A stretch of DNA of 64,000 nucleotides. Origin: Strigamia acuminata (Eukaryota > Arthropoda > Chilopoda > Geophilomorpha > Linotaeniidae). The notes below the pieces were generated by a model, which was given only the letters and a program-made list of their open reading frames with translations, had not been told where the DNA came from and made no database searches. Location: assembly GCA_949358305.1 (NCBI GenBank), contig OX442322.1:7874001-7938000 (forward strand). The letters run 5' to 3'. Positions 41,064 to 49,587 of the stretch are shown here, piece after piece. Within the stretch, counting starts at the first letter, position 1, and every line of letters starts with the position of its first letter. Position numbers and translations under genes: made by a program.

Positions 41064-44000
41064 TCATTTAGTTTGATTACTTCTGGTCTTTGATGATAAT
41101 ATTTGGGAGACCTCTTTCACCTTTTTGTATTTCACTCTGGGTGGCAAGATTCTTTGACGGATCAAATCTGGTATCCACGGAGGTATTCTTCGGTTGACAA
41201 TCATACAACTAAGTCGAATAATTCCGTTGATGATTTTCCTTTTCGTCTCTAGGGACTTCATGGGCTTTGAGAAACATACTCGACAGGTTGGTTTGTATTT
41301 GTCGATCCCTCCTATCACCTTGACTCTGGTTTCGTGCGAAATTCGTCTTGAAAATTCAGCTTTATCTCCGCAAAAATAACATTTTGCTTGTAGTTTCACA
41401 ACAGACTCGGCTAGTGGAACTAACTTGGATATCTGATCAAATGGCTTCCTCTTGAAGTCGACGTCTAATGCGGCGACTATTACCTTTTTCTTTTGCTCAG
41501 CCATTTCATTTGAAAAAGTAAAAATGTCGGGAAAAAACTGTCCTTCATCAATTCCGATTGTCTTCATTAATTTCGTTTTTTCCACAGCATTGGTTAGGCT
41601 ACTGGTCGCGATTGCTTCTCGTCGATGACCATCGTGGGTCACGACTTCGGCTTTACTGTAACGTTCGTCATTGGAGTGCTTAATGAGCAAGGACGACGTC
41701 TTCTCTTCCTTTTCTAAGATCTTCAATAACTTGGTTGTTTTCCCGGCATACATTAGACCAAGGATAAGGTGAATTCCTCTTTGATTGGTCGATAAGACAT
41801 TTTTCTTTCTCCAGAAATTGAAAATCAATTCTCCGGTCCATCTCAGGATTGCACACAATTTGGGTAAACTGGGCACTTGGTTTGCTTTCTTTCTCAGTGA
41901 CTCCGACTGATTTCGCCCTCGTAATTCCGGCTTCATGTCCGAGCTTGGAGTTCTGTTGACCAATCCTCCATCCTTGAACGACTTTTTCGTTTTTTGGAGG
42001 GTGGTGTCCAGTTCCTCTTTCTCCAGACCACTGGAGAGGCTCGCGGCAAAACAAGAAGGTGTGACGTCTGTCTGTTTATTCACACCGGGTTTGCCATTCA
42101 TGTCGGACAGTGATTTCGGAATTAACTGGACTATTTTGTTTTCGTCATTTTCAGGTTGATTTGAGATCACTTCTTCTTTGGACTCGACCGCCATGCAAGA
42201 AATGTTGCACGCTGCCATGTTTTCTTCAAACGGGTTGTTTGGTTTCAGTCGACCGTTTAGAATCCACCCAAAAATTGTCTGCATTAATCCCAACTCGTCG
42301 TTGATTTTTCGGCTTCCACCTTGACAAATCTTCCACCATGCGTTGCTTCCTAATAAGACGTCAATGTCTTCCGATTCTGACGGATGTATCTCAGCCATCT
42401 CAAGTCCGAGTGATTGGACCTGCTTTATGGCTTCTGCTCCAATTATCCCTTTGACTTTCGGGAGCGTGTCGGTTTCTAATGCAAGGATTGATGTCTTTTC
42501 CGTTCCGTGTCTTGATTGCAGTTCGAATCTAAAGACATCATGTGTCGTCGGAACTGGCTTTTTGTTGAGCAGACACTGTGTCATCGTGTGTAGTGTCTCG
42601 ATCTTTTGCATCCGGAATTTATTTACTAGTCTCTTCATGACGTAGGAGCGATGGCTTCCTGGATCTAGTAATCCGCGGACGGGGTACATGTCTCCATTTT
42701 TCTTCACAAAAAGAGCAGTGAAGACCATCAGTTGAATCTCCACCGACTCGGTAAGCGATACATTAGTAGACACGTTTTCTTCTTTTGGTGTAATCGCTTT
42801 TTCTTTGTTGTTTTTGTTGCAGATCGATGTGTGATGTCTTCCACCACACAAGCGACAACAAAACTTCACGGTACATTCTTTGGCTGTGTGGTTATATCTC
42901 AAGCAGTTGAAACAAAGTCGTTTCTTCTTCACTATTTCGATCCTCGCCGGTACATCTAGATCGGCGTCACAGTTTGCGTGTGCGTGATCACCATCACAAT
43001 AAGCGCTTGCGGGTTTGCGGTTTGGATTCGACTTGGAATTCATGCTTAATTTTCCATTCTCAGAAGTCACGAATGAGGACATTGTTCCAGTTGGTCTTTC
43101 TCTTGTTTCCTTTGAAGTTTTCTCAAATTTTTCTGACTTCTTCAGATGAGCGCGCTTAAGGAGAACGCTTTCTTCCGACAATTCAGCCAGTTGTATCTCG
43201 GTTGCTACGAAGTCCAGAAAAACGTTAACATCATCAACTTTTCCTTGATGCTTTCGGTAAAAACGTTGGGAGATCTCCGGTGGAAATTTTCTAAGTAGTT
43301 CTGGAATAAGGTACGTTCCAGTAGTGTCAACTGACACAGACAGTTGCGCCATGGTCCGGACAGCAGATGCCAATGACGTGAATAGAGCTTTAAGTGGCTC
43401 GATTGGGTAGAGATCGAAAACGGGTTTCGACTCCCTAATCATCTTTGAAATCGCATTTCTCTGCGTGTTTTCAGATCCGAATAGACTCTCCAATGTATTT
43501 TTCGCTAATGGGTAGGCGTCATCAGTTATTGGGTACGACTTGATTGCGGATTCTGCAGCCCCAGTGCAGCATGACCTCAAATATATAAGCTTTTCCACGT
43601 TCGAAAGCTCCGTGTTCTGGTCAACTGCTGAGTCAAATAAATTCGCGAAGCCTCTATATTCAGTTGCATCGCCACTAAATTTGGAAATGTCCGTTTTTGG
43701 CAATCTAGTGTTTCTCCTGGATGAAGCGGATGTTTGGTTTAAACTGGAATTCTGTCCCGGATGGGACCCAAATTGCTCTGCCATTTTTTCAGACACTTTG
43801 GCTCTTTGTTTCAATAAATTAACTCTGGTTCTAATGTCTTCAATTCGTTGAAGCCCTGCTAAATAATCCTCTCTTTTTGACTCGTCTTTAAGAGCTTTCA
43901 ATTCGTCGGCGAGATCACTCAATTGCTGGTCAACCGTTATTTGCATGGCTTCCAGCTCTCCTCCGTCTAGAATGTTGACTGAAGATCCCAGCAGATCCTC

Positions 44001-44078
44001 GGCTCCTTGAGCCTTTGCTTTCCAAATGACCTCCTTTTCCTCGAGATCAGCAGCGGATAATGTAGCCATAATCCTCAC
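41064..44078 (-). CDS. BEL3 gag-protease-thymidine kinase fusion polyprotein
   Basis: 1004 residues. Met4 (44069) aligns better with the BEL2 start than Met1. Gag ~1-330 is DUF1759-like with a predicted coiled coil. CCHC knuckles use C389, C392, H397 and C402, then C408..C420. Protease LDPGSH lies at 471-476 and its domain ends FGWILNG (603-609). After a variable linker, residues ~768-938 form a type II (TK1-like) thymidine kinase: P-loop GLMYAGKT (774-781), GIDEGQFFPD (842-851) with the expected catalytic Glu845, VIVAALD (866-872), FKRKPF, LVPLAESVVKL, and zinc-site cysteines C900, C903, C932 and C935 with VIGGIDKY between them. All expected catalytic residues are present. A basic tail (940-1004) is shared with BEL2. 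The predicted reaction is ATP-dependent phosphorylation of thymidine to dTMP, possibly raising dTTP for reverse transcription. Fold and motifs are seen; the role is inference. Confidence 0.95.
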   Translation of the reverse strand: MRIMATLSAADLEEKEVIWKAKAQGAEDLLGSSVNILDGGELEAMQITVDQQLSDLADELKALKDESKREDYLAGLQRIEDIRTRVNLLKQRAKVSEKMAEQFGSHPGQNSSLNQTSASSRRNTRLPKTDISKFSGDATEYRGFANLFDSAVDQNTELSNVEKLIYLRSCCTGAAESAIKSYPITDDAYPLAKNTLESLFGSENTQRNAISKMIRESKPVFDLYPIEPLKALFTSLASAVRTMAQLSVSVDTTGTYLIPELLRKFPPEISQRFYRKHQGKVDDVNVFLDFVATEIQLAELSEESVLLKRAHLKKSEKFEKTSKETRERPTGTMSSFVTSENGKLSMNSKSNPNRKPASAYCDGDHAHANCDADLDVPARIEIVKKKRLCFNCLRYNHTAKECTVKFCCRLCGGRHHTSICNKNNKEKAITPKEENVSTNVSLTESVEIQLMVFTALFVKKNGDMYPVRGLLDPGSHRSYVMKRLVNKFRMQKIETLHTMTQCLLNKKPVPTTHDVFRFELQSRHGTEKTSILALETDTLPKVKGIIGAEAIKQVQSLGLEMAEIHPSESEDIDVLLGSNAWWKICQGGSRKINDELGLMQTIFGWILNGRLKPNNPFEENMAACNISCMAVESKEEVISNQPENDENKIVQLIPKSLSDMNGKPGVNKQTDVTPSCFAASLSSGLEKEELDTTLQKTKKSFKDGGLVNRTPSSDMKPELRGRNQSESLRKKANQVPSLPKLCAILRWTGELIFNFWRKKNVLSTNQRGIHLILGLMYAGKTTKLLKILEKEEKTSSLLIKHSNDERYSKAEVVTHDGHRREAIATSSLTNAVEKTKLMKTIGIDEGQFFPDIFTFSNEMAEQKKKVIVAALDVDFKRKPFDQISKLVPLAESVVKLQAKCYFCGDKAEFSRRISHETRVKVIGGIDKYKPTCRVCFSKPMKSLETKRKIINGIIRLSCMIVNRRIPPWIPDLIRQRILPPRVKYKKVKEVSQILSSKTRSNQTK
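41265..41777 (-). other. Captured TK1-type thymidine kinase domain within BEL3
   Basis: This is the part of the BEL3 ORF encoding residues ~768-938. It has no introns and keeps every motif of cellular and viral type II thymidine kinases at normal spacing, ~170 residues in all. Capture from a processed transcript is the simplest origin. Whether the donor was the host TK1 gene or a DNA virus cannot be told from the sequence alone. Confidence 0.93.
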
Positions 44079-44889
44079 CGAGAAATGAAGAATTCAAGGA
44101 TCAGTTCAGGATTCAAACTCAACTTAACTGACTAAATTGGTTAACAAGAAATTGTCTAATTCTTTTACACTCTAGGATTTACTGAACACACAAAAACAGG
44201 ATGGATATCCACAAACTGTTAACAGGATTGAAACACACGAGATGTTAAAAGGATTGGCAAATTAACCCCCAAAATTCAATAATTAAAGGTAATTGACAAT
44301 TCTCTTATTTTCACAATTGAGTTTCTGACTAGATACTCGTTTTAAATTGGGATACCAACACTAAAGCTTGGTATTATTCACTAATTCACTGGATATTCTC
44401 TAAATTCCACAAACTGGAATCGAGAATTTTATCAAATGGTTAAGACTTAAACTTCTTCTCCCCCCAACTACACCAGTTTCTAATCAAAAACTCCTTTGAA
44501 ATGATTACAGCAGCAAATTCGGATATTATTCTATTTAAATAATAATTCTTAATAATTATTTCTTCAAATCTTCTTGTAGGATGTACATTGCGTTGTGTTT
44601 GGAATTGATTGTCGTGCAGGATCGCTCGTACTCTCGAAGCCTTGCTTGATCCAAGTTGAAAAACATCTTGACCATCTTGACAATTTGAGAATCCAACTTG
44701 AAAAACCCACTTTTTTGCCCGTGAAAGGCGGACGAGAGCATACACTTCACTGTAGTGGCACAACTTCAATGGCACTTTACACATAAAAGCTTTGCACAGC
44801 TTGAGAACAAAACCCACTGATGAATTTTGCAGCACACATGAAGGTCCACTGAGATAACTGGAAGAAATCCTTGGTTCACGGTACCAAAT
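44079..44889 (-). other. BEL3 5' leader
   Basis: AT-rich leader between the LTR and gag. A segment near 44583-44615 (ACATTGCGTTGTGT..ATTGATTGTCG) resembles the BEL2 leader near 11250. No supported ORF. Confidence 0.6.
44869..44886 (-). promoter_or_regulatory. BEL3 primer-binding site
   Basis: The minus strand reads TGGTACCGTGAACCAAGG, three bases inside the 5' LTR. It resembles the BEL2 site. Part of it (CCGTGA) is like a tRNA-His complement, but the match is too weak for an assignment. Confidence 0.65.
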
Positions 44890-46247
44890 TGTTTCTGGCA
44901 AGGTCGCAGGCGACAACCAGGCCAGAAGGAGGGGCGGCAATACTTGACTGCTGCTTGGCTAAAATTGATACACAGAAGTTGGCCAAAGACTTGAAGAAAT
45001 GCAAACACTGGAATTGAACTTGCTGCTTCACATGTTGATCTGCCACTGGTGAGTTCAAGGAGGAGGAAGGAGGATTTTTCTACTCACTGCACATTGCTTT
45101 CTGGTTGTATAGAGAAATGAAACTTGGAGAGAAATAAAAAGAACCCATTTTATTCTCTAAATTCTTAACAAGACTACTACAATTGAATCACGAGGATTTT
45201 ACAAAGAAGTCACACGTTAACAATAATAAGAAACAACAAGTGTAACTATCTCCACATTGTATAAGGACACTTGCACTTAAAGTTACAGAGGTCTCTAAGT
45301 GCTTGTAAAGAGAAATAAGTACTGCTGGCACAACAAAACTACCGTAGAAGTTAATAGTTGAAAACACATAAGCCTAACAGCAAGTATTTGACATTAAATG
45401 CAAAAGTATACATTAACAACAGTCTCTAAACACAATGCTCATTGAGAACTAAATTATTCACTCTAAAACACACTGAACAACTCATAAAATAGAGAAAAGA
45501 ATAAGTAAAGACATTTTAGACCAATGAGCTGGCAACTTTACAGTAAGTGCAGAAGTTAAGTTATAAATCAACACAGATAAATCTTAAACTTAACACTTTT
45601 ACATTGCATAATAATTAAGTGATTAATTATTAATCAGAACCCACAAAAACTCTTTGGGATTAAACATTTTCTCCTCTCTTTACAGATACAAGTAGACCAC
45701 TCCCACAGTAATGGCCGACAATGTAAACAGAGATCACTTGCAGGAAGATAAAAAGGCTTGAAATTAGCTCACTAGACAGGCTACACACAATCTTAGTTAA
45801 CAAAACGCTTAATTGGTTAGTAATATACAGAAAACAAACAGAAATTGATTGAAACAGCTTAAAACTGATAATAACATACATTTCTCATTCTAGTACCCTT
45901 TTGCTGTCTGAGAGCATCATTACACCTTGTCACTACATTGACAGTAGTGGACTGGAAACAGGAAAACACTTGGAAACATCAAAACATGCATAACACAGGT
46001 AAACAAGATAGAAAATAAATTCTAAGTGGATAAATAACTAATGTAAAAACTCTTTTCTTCCCAGATTTATCCGGTCAGATCAACCAGTACTGAGAAATTC
46101 ACTCAAACTAACTCAAAGAAGACTTATATTCAGATAAGTGTCTAATTAAATTCCCAATCTAAGATAAATATTAAAAACCCTTTTTAATAATTCCAGATGA
46201 CTAATTTTTAAGACGTTTAGCAGCTTTCCTTTATGTTGCTAGCAACA
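44890..46247 (-). repeat. BEL3 5' LTR
   Basis: 1358 bp, matching 39671-41028 by eye. It is followed by the satellite with the duplicated ACTG. Confidence 0.93.
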
Positions 46248-46356
46248 ACTGCGATGTGAAATAAGCTCAAAATTTTTTTTTCAAAATTTATTGCTTGGAT
46301 GTTGCTAAAACTTACATTGAAGCCTTCTACTAAGGTTTAAACACTATTTCTGAACA
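46248..46356. repeat. Satellite array, segment 2
   Basis: A 109-bp piece of a B-type unit (CGATGTGAAATAAGCTC followed by a T-run) lies between BEL3 and Gypsy2. It begins with ACTG duplicated by BEL3 and ends with AACA duplicated by Gypsy2. Both elements therefore entered the same repeat unit. Confidence 0.93.
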
Positions 46357-46987
46357 TGTCGTGATTCGACTTTGTGGTTAAAGATAATAAATAATACACT
46401 CGGGAATACAATATATTTCAAATACTGCTTTATTAAAACACGCTTACTAATACAAATATAAGTCAAGATGTTTCCTGTGTTGGTCCTCGGATTCGGCTGC
46501 GAATACGAGTTGCCGCTAAACAATGGCGGATCCAATTGTTTAGTCCTACGCGTGGTCTATGTTTGTTGTCTAGGGTATTTCCACGTGTTATTATGAACAC
46601 GCGAGAATTCGCTTTCTCGTGCGAATTAAACGAATATCGTTCGAATATTTATTCTAGCGTAGATTGGCTACGCTAAATAAATGTGGCTGTTGTACAGTTG
46701 AGATGGTCAGCGGGCACCGGTCCTCGATCAATCCGTGAAACGGCCTGAAAGGTGAGGTAAATGGTGCTCTTGCTGAAATGTGGTAACTGTAGTGTCGTTT
46801 CCGGTCAAGTATCGGCGTTATATACTAACCGGAAATGACGTCATATGCAAATCCTTCCGATTATGCAGGTTCGCAGAAACACGAGACTAGTCAGTCTAGT
46901 CGGTATTTCTAGCGCGCTCTAGTGGCGAGTATTAGTAACACAATAATCACCGCTAATTACTTCTTCAGGTGATGCCGAATCACCACA
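46357..46987 (-). repeat. Gypsy2 3' LTR
   Basis: 631 bp from TGTCGTGATTCGAC to GCCGAATCACCACA on the plus strand. The AACA duplication precedes it. A polypurine tract (minus strand GGGGAGGGACG) lies next to it at 46988-46998. Confidence 0.93.
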
Positions 46988-47186
46988 CGTCCCTCCCCGA
47001 GAATAAATCATCGGGGTCCCTTAAATAAAAGGAGGAACAATATCTAATCATAAAATAATCTTTTTATTTAAATGATGATGAATGGTGCATAAAATATTTT
47101 ACATTCTTAAATAATTGATACGCAAACAAATAATAATAATTTCCTAGTTTGGAGAAGACAGTCTTCTCGTCACGATTTCTAATTAC

Positions 47187-48972
47187 TTATTTCTTCAAGT
47201 TATCGGCATAACTCGGCTTATCTTCCGAACTTGGTTCGTCCAGGTTGGGAGATGTGGTCAGTCTTGAAGAGTAGTCCGAGGGGTCTTCGCTCTCATTCAA
47301 GTAGAAACGTAGGTGTCCCGGCGCTTCCAGCGGATTTCCCGTTCGTTCGTGGGCCCAAATTGGTGGCAGGAAGGCCGACATACCTTGATTGGTGTGGTGG
47401 ATTCTTTGGGCCTCGGCGATGCTGGTTGGTGCGCGATGGGCTCGGAGTAGTCGTTGATGTTGGATGAAGCGCTCGCCTCCGGCTCCGGCTTCGATAGCGT
47501 CCTTCATCCAGACGTAAAGAGAATAGCCACGATCTGGAGACTGGAGTAGTTTTGCCTCCGTGTCCTTCGTAAAGGACAACCCTGGGAAGTACATCCTGAG
47601 TCTGGCGGCGATTTGAGGCTCTGTCGTCTTTGGAACCTTCTTGCTCGACTTTGGGAGGAGCATCTTTTTCTTGGGTTCCTTCTTCTTGAGCGGGACTGGT
47701 TCGGCCAGTGGCTCGGAGGGTCCCTTCTCCCTCGGCGGAGGCGGAGGGGGAGGCGTCGGATCCCTGGGAACCGGAGCCTCTGCGGTTGGCGTGGCCGCCG
47801 AAGGTGACGGGAGCGAGCGTTGAATTATCGCTCGAACGTTCTGGTAGGAGGCCTCTGGATCCGGGTCCTGGGCCACCATTTGGGCTCGAATTACTGCCGC
47901 AGAGGGCACCAGACGTGTCCAGCTGTCTACGAGAGCCGGCGGAACTTGGAAACCCTCGTGGGCCACCACGATCCAGGCTGCTACAGCAACACGTGCGTTT
48001 CGGAAGGTGGCGGCGGCCAGCAAAATCGACATCAAGTCGGTAATGGCAACCACGATCCTCGTATTCCAATTTGGATGATCCCGATTTTTGTTCTGCGTAT
48101 ATTCAATTGAGATCCGCTGAAGGTTCGTGATGACGTTTTGGATCACGTTTTGTTGGTAGGAGTCCATCTCGCACAAAAGCGCTCTAGCTTGCTCCACGGT
48201 CGTTACCTCCAGAAACTGTTGCAACGTTACCTCCGAAGGGTTGATTGGAGTCGAGGCTTGGATGACTGCTGGGGCTGGCAACATCGGATTGGGTCCCGTG
48301 GATGTCGTTGGCTGAGGCACAGATCTGACCAGACGTCTTGATTTTTCCGGTTCGGGCTTGTCCCAAACGATTGGAGTTCTCGTTGAAGTTGAGGCTTCGG
48401 GGATAGTTGGGAGAGGTTCGACTTTGGTCGGTCCAAAGCGAGCTTCTCGATGTCTGAGTTGTTCTTCAGAACTCAGTGTCGGTGCGCCGATTATCACTTT
48501 CTTGCGAAAGGCGCTTGGGAGGCTGACGCTGGATGTTACGCTTCTCGTCTGTGAGAGTTCCGGCTTGATGAAAGCACTTGGCGCCGTCTCTAGACTCGAG
48601 GCGGTCGAGGGAGTCGGGCGGTAGACTGGTTTCGGCGTCGCGCCATTGTTCGTAAACGTCCCATCCTCGCTGGTCGTCAGGAAAGGCGGCTCGGATTAGT
48701 GGATTCGGGATTGGCGCTGGCGGGTCCATATTTCTCGAGATAACTGCCCGTAAAGCTGCTTGATATTGGCGCGGCATGTAGTGGATCAACGTTTGCTGGC
48801 TGGACCAGTAGCGGCTGATCGCACGGGACAATAAAAGGCGAATTTTCCATGGTTCAAAGTCGACCGCTTCTTCGAGCGCTTGTCGGAACAGTATGGGGAT
48901 TACTTCGCGCCATAAGCTGCCTGCGGAAACTCTTTTCGGGTCGATTTGCCCCCACGTAGTGCGATATCCGTC
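47187..48972 (-). pseudogene. Gypsy2 ORF3, exon 2 (frame disrupted)
   Basis: The exon starts at 48972 after a TTTAG acceptor and reads DGYRTTWGQIDP, matching the start of Gypsy1 exon 2. This frame continues to a stop at 48466. The second part (to 47187) lies in another frame that is open from about 48655, so a shift occurs near 48580-48660. Gypsy1 has a much longer middle section here, so a deletion with frame loss is likely. Programmed shifting or a second intron cannot be excluded. The C-terminal part keeps HQRLLRAHR and a proline-rich stretch (PTPPPPPPPREKGPSE), and ends ..SYADNLKK. No signal peptide or membrane span is visible. Function unknown. Confidence 0.72.
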
Positions 48973-49249
48973 CTAAATATTAGAATATTAATAAATATAT
49001 TAGGATCGTTGATTAATTTGTCATATTTTTGTAGAGATTCTTTCGTCTAACACAAGATGGCGTCATGGTCGGCCATGTGCTTTTCGACCACGTGTTTTGA
49101 AGTTAATTTTTCTTTCGGTATTTGATTAATTTTGATAATTTGTCACTTAAAGTTAAATTATTTTTTCGTTTGTGGTCAGTCCACGAACTTATTTCGTATT
49201 TTTGATTATCGATACTTGAATTTTTTCTATTTTTTTTTTTTTTACTTAC
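48973..49249 (-). other. Predicted intron in Gypsy2 ORF3
   Basis: The donor is GAC|GTAAGT (49250/49249), a consensus splice donor, and the acceptor ATATTTAG|GAC (48973/48972). It is 277 bp, AT-rich and phase 0. The flanking codons align with the Gypsy1 junction. Confidence 0.78.
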
Positions 49250-49402
49250 GTCGGGTTGGACATCGGGTTCATTGGGTTCGTCCCAATTTCCCTCTTCGTT
49301 GTTTACAATGATTTGTAACAAATCCACTTGATCTTCATCGTCATCCTCGGAAGCGTTGTTTACGGCCCGTTCAATTTCTTTCTTCCAATCATTTCTTTTC
49401 AT
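49250..49402 (-). CDS. Gypsy2 ORF3, exon 1 (51 codons, acidic)
   Basis: ATG at 49402 opens 51 codons with a basic start (MKRNDWKKE) and an acidic body (SEDDDEDQVD), ending ..EPDVQPD at the splice donor. Reading through the intron would add about 48 codons of lysine-rich sequence before a stop, which has no counterpart in Gypsy1. The shared NWD..VQPD pattern with Gypsy1 exon 1 supports the exon and its junction. Confidence 0.78.
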
Positions 49403-49587
49403 TTTTCGGAAATTAATTTGATACTTTGATTTACGGCTGCCTCGAGGTGATCGTCGCTTAGTCGGAGATGACAGTGATAAATGTGGGTCGGGTTAGAGGT
49501 TAACTATTAGTCTCATGTCATCTTTGATTGGTTTGGCCAATTAAGACGCATTGTGGGACGTAACAGGTGTCCCCCCTGTGGTTGTTT

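Larger units (their letters stand above)
39671..46247 (-). mobile_element. BEL3: non-autonomous BEL/Pao element carrying a thymidine kinase
   Basis: Two 1358-bp LTRs (39671-41028 and 44890-46247) look identical, and the 4-bp duplication ACTG in the satellite frames the element. The 3.86-kb internal region holds a leader and one ORF encoding gag, protease and a TK1-type kinase. RT, RNase H and integrase are absent. It looks recently inserted. Mobility would require enzymes from a full BEL element such as BEL1. Confidence 0.93.

Noticed and set aside
44440-44940. 166-codon minus-strand frame near the BEL3 5' end
   Set aside because: Spans the leader, PBS and LTR boundary of BEL3, so it cannot be a normal gene product of the element; no motif.
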